Origin: Favolaschia claudopus
Lineage: Eukaryota > Basidiomycota > Agaricomycetes > Agaricales > Mycenaceae
Direction of reading: 5' to 3'
Assembly (NCBI GenBank): GCA_037176885.1
Contig: JAWWNJ010000159.1
Location: 372,001 to 436,000 of the forward strand
DNA: 64,000 nt
The position numbers and the translations under genes are program-made. The notes beneath the pieces were generated by a model, which saw only the letters and a program-made list of their open reading frames with translations, did no database searches and was not told the DNA's origin. Positions within the stretch are counted from its first letter, which is position 1. Each line of letters starts with the position of its first letter. Positions 1 through 11,600 of this stretch are shown piece after piece.

Positions 1-1515
1 TTGTCACTGCTGAGAGAACTTGGATACGCCTCGTCTCCGTCAGCAAGCTTGTTCTCCACGGCACCCATGTCGTACAGGTCTTGAATGTGCGAGCACGATT
101 TTGCTGCGTAGCTCCACTTGACGTAAATCGATTGAACGGTATAATTTAACGTTTTAGCGTGTTGCTGAAGGATGGCAAAGGAGGTGACGCTGAAACTGTT
201 CGGGTATAGAATGGAGGTCGCCGCCCAATATAGCTACGAGATGCAAATTCGATTTGTTTATTGCCTGCACCGGAGAAATTAGAACATACTGTGGGCAGAT
301 CACTGAATACACTGATGAGTAGCCGTTTGATTGGATTCTGGCGTTGCCCCAATGTGTATTGAGGGTGGGCATCTGAGACGTTGCCTAAATTCTCTCTCGC
401 CTTCCTATATTCTGAAGGTGTTCAGCATTTGGTTAATAAGGATTTGTATGTGTTCGTACCTGCAGAAATCCATGTTCCGATGTCCGACGAAACAATCTCC
501 TCGCGGAATGACTCATCGTTGGCTAGCTGAGCCAGAGAGCGAAGTCTCAGGTAATTGGTATTGTCTGAGTATGTTACGAAGGCTGAATATTCGTCGATTA
601 GATTCTCTTTGTTCACGTACGGACATGATGGAACGTACGCTGAAGAAAAATGGAATAGCCGGATGTAGCGATCGCAGGGCCCACAAGCGATAAAACTGTG
701 AAGATCAATCCACTGTTGGCCTGCTGCAAAATGAACATAATTTGGGCCGAGAATTCGAATATGTCTTGAGCCGTTCCGGTCAGGTACTGGAAGGCACGCC
801 AGAGGTCAGAAGAAGAAACTTTCTGCTTTGTGTTTTTATCTTGAATCGCTTAGTTAGAGATCAATCTCGTTGTTGAATAGATACGATACCTGCTCCAGTG
901 GGAATGTCCAGCCTCAGCCTCGCTGCAGAGGATTCAGGATCGACAAGTCATCCGCAGTATTGCACCAACCGTTTAGCATATATTCTTCAAAATATAGTTT
1001 GACACGAGTTTCGAGTACAGGTGTGGCTTGATCTCTAGAGAGCAAAGTCAACTTTAGAGTAACAAGGGCCACGTTGCGACTCACTTGAACCAAGATATGG
1101 TGGACGTGAATGCGATACACATGATGTGAATTACCATGGCTCGCACAATTGCATTAACGTCTGCATGTCCCTTCATCAAGCCGTCATCGACTGTTTTCAA
1201 CAGATTCGTAGACGCGTATAGCATTAAAACGCTGTCCATTCCAGCCCCAAGTTCCAACGAGCAGGTCAGGATAACGAGAATAGGATCCAAGAAATATATT
1301 TCCGTCAAAAAGCGCCAAACAAGTGCGATGAGTGGTAGCTTTTCGTTGATCTCGTTCCATGGCAGAGACAAATTCGTCGGGAGACTGAATTTGAAAGATG
1401 GCAAACTCGAAGATTCCATGGGCAACAGAAGTCGCCAGACCCCCAGCGTCAAAGTTGTGTAGGAATAGTCCTCCAATGCGGCATTATTTGCCATTTCTTT
1501 CTCTGAGCCAGGCAT
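1..1515 (-). CDS. ABC half-transporter, N-terminal part (cut by window edge)
   Basis: This is the 5' part of a membrane ATP-driven transporter; the ATP-binding domain lies beyond base 1. The start is the ATG at 1515. Exons read along the minus strand give an N-terminal segment with the motif EDYSYTTLTLGVWRLLLP, then membrane helices, a conserved DQATPVLETRVKLYFEEY stretch (about 980-1045), a further helical segment near 750-850 and, at the left edge, a segment reading HIQDLYDMGAVENKLADGD. Every block aligns in order with the complete paralogue at 34609-37235, so the two are members of one fungal type-1 ABC family. Several introns interrupt it. Substrate cannot be inferred. I am sure of the family, less sure of each splice site. 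Confidence 0.8.
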
Positions 1516-2029
1516 GGGTGGAGATTAAGGGAGATGATGGTAGATCGAGGGAATCCACCTCAAGAGTCAAGCTTGAGTCGAGCCCTTTTAAACGCTCAAT
1601 GATCACACTGCGCACCGCCTCCGCAGTACATCATGATGAATGAGTCAGGGCGACAGCGTGGAACGGTGGCGGTGTCACCTTCTTGTCGTGACTCACGACA
1701 CTGACATAATGAAATTTTCTCTCTTTTCTTGCGAATCCCCCATTTGTCACCTACGAAGTCTCAAGATGTTCCAAGACGCACTGGATTCTACCGCATTTCA
1801 ATGTGCATGGACACGCCTATTTTCAACTCCAGGCTCCAGCGGCCAGCCAGTGAGACTAAGCACAATGTAGCCCCCAATGTCGTGTCTCGACTCTCGAGGT
1901 CTGACGACTTGAGTCTTGAGCAGGTCGTGGCCTGTCGAGTCGTGGCGTTCTGCCTCAATTTGTCGGGCAATTCAAGGACAACTCAAGTCGTCTGTGAGAA
2001 GGCTGATTTTGTAGATGAATCAGTGATTG
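1516..2029. other. Intergenic region between divergent genes
   Basis: This 0.5-kb stretch separates the divergent ABC transporter and the single-pass membrane protein, so it should hold both promoters. It is rich in short GAGTC/GACTC-type words (for example around 1560-1600 and 1880-1940). No open frame here looks coding and I see no clear TATA box. Confidence 0.4.
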
Positions 2030-3185
2030 ATGGAGAGCATGCTCCGGATTGGCAGAATGCCCTTGTTCTCCTTCCTCCATCTTCTAGCACTGTTCCCTGC
2101 CATACAGTGCTCGCTGCGGAACATCACCATCGACGATGCGGACCCGATGATCTCGTACTCATCGGGATGGGCAGGCGACAGCAGTCATCTCAGTTCATTG
2201 GATTACGGGGGAAGTCTTGCGAGGAATCAAAACGAGCCTGGCTGGGCTGAATTCACCTTCACTGGTACGTGTTCCGGCGAAACTTTCCTGTGCAATTCTT
2301 CGTCAGACGATTTTGTCAGGCGTAGCTGTATACTATCTCGCTCCTCGATGGCCGTACTTTGTGAGCACCCGCGTGGGCTTGAATGGTCAAGCTCCAGATC
2401 TCGTGTATTTGACGGATCCCGATGCACCGACTAAGCCGTGGGGCGCACGCGAGACGGCAAAGTATTCTGTTTTGTGGTCGGCCAAGAACCTCGACAACAC
2501 GCAACATACTGTACGAGTCAGTTTTGGAAACTTCATAGTGGTTGACGGATTCATGTGCGTCTGCCTCCAATTCCACGACGAGACACTCACTGATAGGTGT
2601 TCTTTCAGCTACACTGTAGACGACGCTACCTCGACGTCATCAAACAGTCCATCCTCTTCCCCGTCGTCCTCCGCTTCTCCCTCTCCCTCTGCTTCTTTGC
2701 AGCCTGCAGCAGAAGGGACTTCAGCTTCCAGACACAACGCGTTAACTATCGGGCTAGCCACTGCCTTCGCCATTGCCGGCGTTCTGGCGATTCTGCTTGC
2801 CGGCGCACTGTACCGACGGCGGCGACGCCGAAAAGCGCGCGAGTCTCGACAGTTTGACGATCTAGGACCTTCACAACCTGTTCATACGTCCACCGCCTCT
2901 CCAGCAATGTCGCAGCCAATCTCTTCTTTCATTCCGCGACCCTTTCCCATCAGCAGCGAAACATTCACTCCGTCGGCTCCCGGGGTTTCGCAGAATCGGT
3001 CGGACTCGAAACATTCTGGACCTCAGCTCGCGGAGCCTCAGGTGAGAGGTGTACAGAACGAGCCTGCTGTACCCAGTGCTTCAGCGGGATCGGGGGCTCT
3101 CGCGGCCCCGTCAATAATCGGTAGGGAGACAATGTCGGGCAGTGTTCGCACGTCCTCGCCGCCCCCGTATTCCGAACGACATTAG
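2030..3185 (+). CDS. Secreted/single-pass membrane protein with mucin-like stalk
   Basis: Three exons: 2030-2264, 2320-2554 and 2609-3185, with introns of 55 and 54 nt that restore frame exactly. The N-terminus is a signal peptide (hydrophobic run MPLFSFLHLLALF) followed by an extracellular domain of about 140 residues containing ITIDDADPMISYSSGW and YLAPRWPYFV. A Ser/Pro-rich stalk follows, then one transmembrane helix (LTIGLATAFAIAGVLAILLA), a strongly basic stop-transfer run (RRRRRRK) and a proline/serine-rich cytoplasmic tail ending in PPPYSERH. This architecture is common in expanded basidiomycete families annotated as hypothetical transmembrane proteins; the helix plus basic run recalls SKG6/AXL2-type membrane proteins. 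No enzymatic motif is visible. The ATG at 2030 is chosen because it directly precedes the signal sequence. Confidence 0.75.
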
Positions 3186-3261
3186 ATATCGACAGTGTTG
3201 CAGCCGTAATTCCATAGCATCGTTGTATCTGCACGGCGTGTCTTGGACATAGCTCCTAAGT

Positions 3262-4203
3262 TTAATATCCTATCGACCTTCTTCCGACGCCACCGCGACT
3301 ACGAAAGGAAAGTTGAGTAAGAGACACTTTCTGTGGAAAAAAAAACAAACCACTGGATCTACGCTTTTCGACCATGCTCTCTGCTCTACGCCAATAATCG
3401 CATCTACCCCACGCTCCTTCCACCCAGTCGTGCCGGAACTCCTGACACGACACGAAACAAAGTCGCGGATCTGCAATATCCGACGGTTGGTACATATTCT
3501 CGTCGTCTTCTTCCGTTGAAACGATGACAAGCAGCTCGAGAGAGGCACAAGTGTTGAATACCATGACCACCATGTCAGAATCGTAGAAGTCGCTGAGAGA
3601 AAGATGAGTCAAGGATGGCAGCATGCCGAAGAACGGCCACAGCGGCTCAGGGATTTCGCTGAAGACGTCGATATGGGTGAGGTTTTTGAACGCAAGATCA
3701 TCTACAAGGGGAATCTGGAAATTCTCCGGACCGCCAAAAAGGGAGTAGAGGTTGATGGAGAGACATCTGAGGGTTGTGAGGTTTCGCAGCAGCGGGAGCA
3801 TTGCCGGGTAGGTGTCTCCCGTCCATAGAGCAAGATCGCGGATATTGGTGCATGTGGAGAGGATGCGGGTGACTTCGTCGCGGGAGATTGAGCTGGAGAG
3901 GGCCAGGTGACGGACGTGTGCTTGGAGGAATTCTGGGGACTTGTATTCAAGCATCTTAATCAAGAGCTGGGCTTCGCCGCCGTCACAGAGGACGACGTGG
4001 TATAGTTGGGGCTCTATCCTAAGTATGTTCATAGTCGATGAGTGAACTGATGAATAGGCAATTGGATGGTAATACCATATACAAACTCTCTTCGCAACTA
4101 AGATTAGAGTTTGGATCATGCCGGGATATAGCCAAGCTGCTAGCTCGAATATGACCCTCTCGAGCTCGGGAGGAAGGTTGATGAGTGTTTTTTCTTCCGT
4201 CAT
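3262..4203 (-). CDS. F-box-like protein
   Basis: The start is the ATG at 4203. The first 25 residues carry the short basidiomycete F-box pattern LINLPPELERVIFELAAW, which normally recruits target proteins to SCF ubiquitin ligases. The rest has the leucine-rich, loosely repetitive character of these proteins (for example HVRHLALSSSISRDEV and SLTHLSLSDFYDSD). One in-frame 57-nt intron (4019-4075, GTATTA...CTTAG) probably removes a linker and joins VCIW to IEPQLYHVV, the usual family spelling. The C-terminus is RRSIGY. The target protein cannot be predicted. Such genes are strongly amplified in agaricomycetes. Confidence is high for the gene and good for the family. Confidence 0.75.
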   Translation of the reverse strand: MTEEKTLINLPPELERVIFELAAWLYPGMIQTLILVAKRVCIWYYHPIAYSSVHSSTMNILRIEPQLYHVVLCDGGEAQLLIKMLEYKSPEFLQAHVRHLALSSSISRDEVTRILSTCTNIRDLALWTGDTYPAMLPLLRNLTTLRCLSINLYSLFGGPENFQIPLVDDLAFKNLTHIDVFSEIPEPLWPFFGMLPSLTHLSLSDFYDSDMVVMVFNTCASLELLVIVSTEEDDENMYQPSDIADPRLCFVSCQEFRHDWVEGAWGRCDYWRRAESMVEKRRSSGLFFFPQKVSLTQLSFRSRGGVGRRSIGY

Positions 4204-4486
4204 TGTGAAGTCGTGGAGCTCAGTGAGTTAGCTTGCGCAAGAAGAATGGAACTCGCGTTATGGTAGGGGTCAGCTTGACTCGGAAAGGAATGACAGTATC
4301 TCCAGATATAAACAAGTTGCCGTAAACGCCGAGTGTTATAAATTTGGATTGAGCGTCTGATGAGCGTAGGCCAAGAAAAATTGCTGATACTATAGACAGG
4401 ACATACAGGACGTATCATAGCTATGCGAGAGCGAGTAATGTGAGATTATAGACAAAGAATTATCAGAGTTACGATTGATGCAAATA

Positions 4487-5235
4487 TCAGAGCTTCTTTT
4501 TCTTGCTTAAGCTACCGCTTTGCGACGCGACATCAAGCTGAGCATCGTTCGCGCTACGCTTGAGGGCTTGGCTCGTTCCGAGAGGCGCAGGTGCCGGAGA
4601 AGTCGCAGGAGCCTTGGAGCTGCCAGCTACCGCATTCCTGGTAGAGCCAGCCGCCAGTGCCTTGGACGGGTTCTTCGCAAGATACTCTTGTTGGGCCTGG
4701 GGCGAGACGGTGACAGAACTGTATACCATGAGCTGAGAGACGCGTTAGGTGTTTCGCTGAGGCGATGGAAGACGAAGGCCGAACCGATTTACGCGTCTTG
4801 TTAATCTTGTCCTGTTCCTCGCGCGTGATTTTTCTCTGCGACGCCCTGAAGGACTGGAATATAAGGAAGAGGGACGAAGAGAGAACGCAATAGACGTACG
4901 TGCAGCCATGCTCCTTCACGAACTTATTGAATTCTTTCTTCATGTCGGGAACCAGGTGGAATTTGATGATTTCCTCCTTGACCGGTCCGGCGCTCGTGTC
5001 CACCGAGGCAAGATGCTGGAGGAATGTTGTCTTTGCCTGGGCCAGGTCAGCCAGGTACGCGTTGGTAGTCGTTTCGAAGACTTACCGTGTCCAGGGCTCT
5101 ATATGCGCGGTCGGACACAGGCGCAAATGAAGAACGGCCAATTGGATCATCGTAACGGTCAAAGCCATACGGGTCGCGAGCGAAGAGACCATAGGGATCA
5201 AGCCAATCGTTGTAAGCGCGTCCACCTCGGAACAT
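4487..5235 (-). CDS. Small hypothetical protein, nuclear-type basic C-terminus
   Basis: I do not recognise the family. The start is the ATG at 5235 (MFRGGRAYNDW). Exon 1 is 5086-5235 (50 codons) and ends at a consensus GTAAGT donor. Exon 2, beginning AKTTFLQHLASVDTS, contains the charged segment EEIIKFHLVPDMKKEFNKF. A third short exon reads either SQRKITREEQDKINK or an alternative basic frame, depending on the splice sites chosen; this junction is unresolved. The last exon (LMVYSSVTVSPQAQQEYL) is Ala/Ser/Pro-rich and ends in SKKKKL, a possible nuclear localisation signal. The protein is about 200 residues. The conserved charged core and clear splice sites argue for a real gene. Confidence 0.55.
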
Positions 5236-5851
5236 GTTGAGCGGCAATAGTTGTGATACGCAGGTGGGAGATGAGAGCAGAAGACAAAGAGGAGACGCGT
5301 GATGTCACGCGCTAGGGTCACAAAATATGCGCCATCAGTTTCCCAGCACGTGGGAATGTTGATCGAATCCCGGCTTTGAGTCTGATATCGTCTTGGATCT
5401 TCCACCTTCAAGATGGCTCAGTCGACGAGATCCATCAATATGTATGTCCAGTTCATCCGCCCGAAACGGAAAATAGCACGGATTTATCTTGGATTTACCC
5501 CGGCTCAGAACGATTTGCGGTGATTTCAAGTAATGCAGTTTTTCTCAATTCCTTTACCCACTGGATTTTCTCACAGCTATGTCGTTCCAACGCTCTTTCA
5601 ATGATTTGGCTATCATTGAACCACCTTTGTGTTAAACCTAACCAATTCCTGCGATCGTTGAACGCCTTGGCCTGAGTCCTGTGGAAGAAGGCGTTTCTCA
5701 GCTATCAAGCCCGCTGCGAGATGGTCAGTGTCCAACAAACTCACGATGGTCATCAGTCTTCGGGCTCAATTATTCCCCGAGGCCGTGGTACTCTATCCCA
5801 CGAAGCACACGAAACCCTTCACTTCTCCTCCCCCCTCAAGACTGTCGTATC
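5236..5851. other. Intergenic region between divergent genes
   Basis: Spacer between the small hypothetical gene and the FAD monooxygenase, which are transcribed away from each other. Open frames here lack splice or codon support. I see nothing else in it. Confidence 0.35.
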
Positions 5852-8120
5852 ATGTCCGACTCAGACTCCCCTAATGGACTTAGATTCGTACGTACAACTT
5901 AATTTCTGAATCCTACACAGGATCGGATTGTCATACTCACATCCCTCTAAACTTAGATCATTGTGGGCGCCTCAATTGCAGGTATTCAAGTGCACGTAGC
6001 TACGTGCTGGTAGCATAAATATGACGGTATTGTGCTAGGTTTAGCGGCAGCAATAGGTCTTAAGGCCTCCGGGCACAATGTCCTTGTGTTGGAGAAAGAA
6101 TCGCAACTAGGAGGAACGAATAAAGTGAGTTGCAATGTCACTTCAATAATCATCTACTCACGAGCACTTCGCAAGATACGCAGTGGATGTGCCAGGTTCA
6201 AATCGCCTTGAATATCCCGTGCTTTCTTTGTCAACTGTTAATTCAGAGTACCGCCGAACGGAACCAAAATCCTGTTCGACTGGGGTTTGGAGGACCAGAT
6301 GCGAAATTGGGGTGCAATTGTCGAAGGTTTTTCGATTTATACGTGTAAAGCATTTTCGTTCAGCCTCGATTTCGAACACTCAAAAATGAATTAGATGAAG
6401 GAACAGAGTCTGGTCGGGATTTTTTAGGTTCAAAGCGGTCCATCTCTTCGTATAAACCTTGACCTCTTCACAGGAACACACCACTGGGACCCCGAACTCA
6501 TCCGCGATGCCCGTGGCCACAACATGCACTTTCGAGTGAGTTCCCGTACTGATTGCCCTGCCCGAATCCTTTTCAGATCACCAATACAGCATCAGGATCT
6601 TCTTCAACTCCTTTACGATGCACTGGATAAGCCATCAGCGTCCAAACCGCTGGGATCCAAGCCTCAAGTAGCCGTGTTATTTGGTGCAGAGGTTGTTGAA
6701 GTAGACTCTGAGGCGTGCAAAGTAACACTGCGGTCTGGTGAGGCTCATGAAGGGGATGCCATCATTGGTGCAGATGGCGTGCATGGAGTGGTTCGGGACA
6801 CATTATTGAAAGAGGCTGGTTGTCCTAGAAGTGACATTCCGACGGGATTAGCGCTGTATGGGTATGTATTGCTCGTCGCCGTTCTTTTCCTTTCTTCCAC
6901 GTTGTATGGTCATAAACGTCTTTCTACAGAGCAACGGTGCCAAAGTCCGTTTTGGCGGACGATCCGGACCTTATCTCATTTCATACGGGTCTTGGAGTAT
7001 GGCAGTTCACATACCACAGAATTCCTCGTTGACTCTAATGTCCTGTAGGCCACCGTGGCTATGGGTTCCAATCGAGGTCGGTCTATGATGACATGCTTCA
7101 TTTGGTTTATATTCATCGGAGCCATGAACTAGTCGCACTGGCTTTGACTATTGTGCGTACACGTTTACTTCAGTTCCGCATCGACCGACACTCTATGATA
7201 GGGACAAACTCAAGATATCTCAATCTGGATACTCACTCCCGACCATTTCGAAGACGGAAGTTGGACTGATCTTGCGATCCATAAGCTGAGTGACATTGTA
7301 GGTCCTTGTGATATCGGGTGAGTTTTACCGATTCTTGCCATGCCGTGTATTCCTACCTACCTACCTACCTACCTACTTTGCTTCCGAGTCCTTTCCCTGC
7401 CTATTGAACTGATTGACAGACTGCATAAATTGGCCAAGCTCGCTGGCCCCGCAACCTGTATTCAAGTCAAGGACCATCATGAACTGGAGTCATGGGTTTC
7501 TAATAGTGGTCGAGTTGCGGTCCTAGGCGAGGCTGCGCATCCATTTCCGGTGATTCTTGATTTCCTTATATTCATGATCATAGGAACACTGACCTAGGAG
7601 TTCGCTGTGGATGGTAGCCTGCAGCGACTCATACTTATTCTGTGGCCCTCGAAGACGGTGCCTTTATTGGCCAGATTTTCTCTCATACTCGAAGTCGGGA
7701 TCGTGTTCCCGAGTTCCTGCACGCTTTTCAAGAACACCGGTATGTGAACCCAGTCGCTCATCACATAATCGATATTTATGGAAGCTGATCGTTTGAAATG
7801 CCAGACAACCCCGTTGCTCACACATCAGAGATAATGAGATGGAATTGATAGGCTCGATGACTATGCCAGATGGTGAAGTAGAGGGAGGCCGTAACACGAT
7901 TATGCGAGCAAACACTGCTGCTTGCCGCGAGGTTATGCACAACCTCAGTGTCGGTGGCCGAGCACTTGAAGAGATTTACTACATGTCAGCCGCCCGTTTT
8001 CTCTGAGGTTAGGTTCGCTGACCTGTGTTCAGTTTTGGATATGATCCAGCGGACGACGCCGACGAGTGGTGGGTGACCTGGGGTCGCTTTCGCGAATCCG
8101 CCCAAGCTTCAACGGAATAA
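5852..8120 (+). CDS. FAD-dependent monooxygenase (salicylate hydroxylase-like)
   Basis: A multi-exon class A flavoprotein monooxygenase. The start is the ATG at 5852 (MSDSDSPNGLRF); after a first intron the FAD/NAD fold appears as IIVGASIAGLAAAIGLKASG, a GxGxxG-type dinucleotide motif, followed by the acidic strand-end residue in VLVLEKES. Later exons give PPNGTKILFDWGLEDQM, HHWDPELIRDARG, the DG-like motif ADGVHGVVR, and the second FAD motif with VAVLGEAAHPFP. This continues after an intron as PAATHTYSVALEDGAFIG and QIFSHTRSRDRVPEFLHAFQ. It ends at the TAA at 8118-8120. These enzymes hydroxylate aromatic substrates with NAD(P)H and O2. All domain landmarks are present and frame is maintained through about ten introns, so the gene looks intact. 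The exons around 7040-7200 are the least certain. Confidence 0.8.
7352..7376. repeat. Tetranucleotide microsatellite (CCTA)n
   Basis: About six perfect CCTA units inside an intron of the FAD monooxygenase, between the exon ending CDIG and the one beginning with the HKLAKLAGP segment. Length variation here should not affect coding sequence unless it disturbs splicing. Confidence 0.9.
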
Positions 8121-8676
8121 GAGAGCTGGGCGATAATTCCTGACATTCCTAGTCACTGGTCAGAGGCGTCCGGTTTTGATTAGGACGCGCAGTCTGATCC
8201 CGTATACCCGATTTTCCCCTGCATTTACGGACTGTTCCTAAAGGGTGGACAATGGAGGACAATAAACCATTTGCCACACTGTCAGTGAGCCATCGCATTG
8301 AAGACCCCCCTAAACCTGAGACTATATCTACTTTATCGCAGCTATTCTGAAACCCACATGCTCATTTTTCGAACGACCACTTGACGTGCCGTATCTAGAC
8401 TCGACGTATCTCGCGTAGGACGTCGAGATTACCAACATAACGGCGAACGATACTTCCATCCTTGCTTGCATCAAGATCATTACTCCCTTGTATTTCACCC
8501 CTCGTGCAAAGTTCAATTATTTCTTCATGTCGATGAGATTTACAGTAACTTATATATCCATTGCATTCATTGTATCTACGTAAGTACGTTACAGAAATAA
8601 CTAGACATCCAGCAAGTTCTTGACAAAACAGGTATAACAAAGCAAGAGCATAGTACACATTGCTTAGTATGAGTCC
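8121..8676. other. Convergent 3' spacer
   Basis: Spacer between the 3' ends of the FAD monooxygenase and the large low-complexity protein. It is AT-richer than the genes and probably holds both 3' UTRs. No coding signal seen. Confidence 0.4.
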
Positions 8677-11600
8677 TTATCGCATAGGGCGATATGAGTT
8701 GGCAGGGGACGGTGGTATAAAGGGTGCTCCAAATCCTCCTCCGGCGTAGATCCCTCCCGCGCCTGCCGCATTTGCTCGAGTATTCGTAGCTGTCATTCGA
8801 TCGAAAGACGTCATACGAGCGAGCCCACTAAGTGAGCCTTCACCATCGCTCGACGCATCGTCTTGCTCGATCCGAGCGGTCGTATACGGGTCCGTGATTC
8901 CCAAATTGGTGCTGGGATGCGGTGTCTGATTGTTAAACCGCGAACGACCACCAGACGATGATTGAGACGTGGGACGGCTCAGCGCTGTCGTATTGAACGC
9001 AGCTGGAGTAGTCCCTGCGTTGACGTTGGCGATGCGCGGATGGGACATTGTTGTCGCCGTACTGTTTGATCGCGATGTGGGCAGGGGGTACCCTGCCGCG
9101 ACACCAGGGGTAGGCGCGAAATAGCCCGTTCCAGAAGGAGCGGCGGTTGGAGCTGGTGGGCCATAAAGCGAAGGACGTGGGGTGGTCGACCTATCGGAAG
9201 GATTGTCTGCGAAAGTACGGAGGCGGGTCGGCAGCGGGGAACGAGGAGCGGTACCAGCACTGCCGGCGCTACCCGCGGTGGGCGGTGGCGCGAAACCAAG
9301 CGGCCGCATAGGTTGAGCAGACGGTGTCGAGCTCTGTCCGAAACCGAACTGACCACTCATTGACCACTTGTTGCTTGATGCAGCATTCGATGGGAAAGAA
9401 GATCCCGAAGCCTGCTGCGGGCCCATGGGATTCCCACCAACGACTGCAGGAGCACCCCACGCACTTGTCGCGTGCATACCTTGACGACTTTGTGGACGAG
9501 CAGGCTCCACGGTGAACCCGCCTGTATGAAGATTTCCAAGTCGACTCGGTGGTTGGGCACCAGGCTCTGCACCGAAACCCCCACTGACAGGATTACCGAG
9601 TCGACTAGGCGGTCGCGCAGGTTCAACCGTGAACGAGTTTCCTGGCTGGGCCCCAACTCGAATTGGAAGAGGGTGTCGTGATGATTCTACAGTCAGCCCA
9701 CTGGTCGTATTGCCCGGAACGGGCCCGCGACTGGGTGGACGTGTAGCAGATTCCACTGCGAAGCCTCCGAGGGTAGAATGACCTCCTGGCATCCCTCCAC
9801 ACGGACGAGTCGCTAGAGGCTCAGCAGTGAAGGAACCGGAAGAAATCCCGATACGGCTCGAGGGGCGAACGACGGGTTCGACCGTGAACCCGCTTACAGG
9901 GTTTCCGAGAATCCCCCCCATCTGACGACTCGGCGGACGCGGGGGCTCCGCACCAAGACCGGCAGCAGCGGGCATTCCACCCAGGCGGCTTGTGGGGCGA
10001 ACAACAGGCTCGACATGGAAGCCGCCAGGCATAGCATTGCGACTGGCAGGACGTGTGACAGGCTCCACTGTGAGAGGCGGAGCAGCCCGTGCACCGAATG
10101 CAGGATTTGCGGCCATTCCGCCGTATAACCCAGCACCGGTGGACACAGGAGGACCTGGAAGGTGTGGAGGCGCTACGCGTGGAGCCCATGTCGCGTTAAC
10201 GGTGGCGGGGTTTCCTGTCGAGGCGCCGCTCGCTGCTGGTGTACCCCATGTCCCGGTAATCGTGACCGGATTACCCGCCCCACCAGCAGGCGCAGGAAAC
10301 GATGGCAGACTCCACGCGGCATTCGCATTCGCATTCGTCGGTATGGGTTGAGCGGGTGGCGGTTGCTGCGCTGGCGGAGCACCCCAGCTCGAGCCACCCT
10401 GCAGCGATCGCGCCTGCGTACCACTGGGTGTAGGAACGAAACCTGGAGGTAAGGGGCTTACACCCTGAGCAAACGCAGGAAGGGGACCCATCACGAATCC
10501 GGGAGGCATCGGCGCATCATCGCTATCGCTATCATCATTGTCGTCGCTTTCTTCGTCATCTTCCGCGAGGAGCACAGGTTGTTGGTTAGGCGATAGCAAG
10601 TGTGCCGCTGGTGGTTGATTCCCAGCAGCATGTATGCCGATAGAGGCGGGACGGGACTACGAGCATCAAGCAGACGATTATCAGCAAAACGAAAAACGGT
10701 AAGGGAAACAGACCAAGACTCACAGGCGGTTCGATAGTGATCCCAATCGTCTGGGAACTACTCCCGCTCGATGACCTCCGCAGATTAGACGACCCAAAGC
10801 TCTCCTGGCTAGGTCGTTGCTGCACGTTCGACGGCTGAATCGTACCGTACGGGCTCAGCAAACCCGGAGACGTCACAGGGCTCGGGGGCGGTCTCACTCC
10901 CTAAAACAAAACAAAGCACGTCAAGCCTCGAGACTAGAAAACGAAACGAAACACACGCAAGACCCACCTCAACATCCGTCTCTCTCCGCCACTCTTCCAT
11001 CCCCCGCGGGTCTGTATACGGCGAGCTCCGCCTCGTCCATGAAGGCTGGCGCGATATCGTGCCCCAACTACTGCCACCGCCAATCTGCTGACTCTCCCCC
11101 GTCGCGTGCTCGATGATCGTACTCAACTCCCGTTCGCGATCCCGCCCTCCTCCGCCACGATCGCCACCACCACCATACCCACCCGCGGCAGAGTGACTAC
11201 GCTCGCTCCCAGCAGCAGACCCCGCAACGCCGGCCGCGGGGAAAGACGTCAGCCGTAGGGTTCGTAGACTGGTGCTGACACTCGACGGACTTTGGGCTTT
11301 ATTGTTATTGTTATTATTATTGTTGCTGCGATGGTCTCTTTCCCTCCTCTCTGAAGGCTCAGGCCGTTCGACCTCGAATTGCGGTTGCGCATGTGGGACA
11401 GGCATCGTCATGGGCATAGGCATTGGCGGACCTGAAGGCGGCATCGTTCCCATCGGAGGCTGGGGCATCGGAACGTGCGGCGGCATCACGATGATGCGTT
11501 CTGGGATTGGCATAGGGACGGGCGCGGGAGGGGGGATGACTGGAGGCGGGATGTTGCGAATCAGCCCCTCCATAGACATCGGAGGTCGAGGCCGCATCGC

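Noticed and set aside
7560..7625. Apparent frame break in the FAD monooxygenase after the GEAAHPFP motif
   Set aside because: An intron ending at GGATGGTAG joins to PAATHTYSVALEDG in frame, the expected family sequence.
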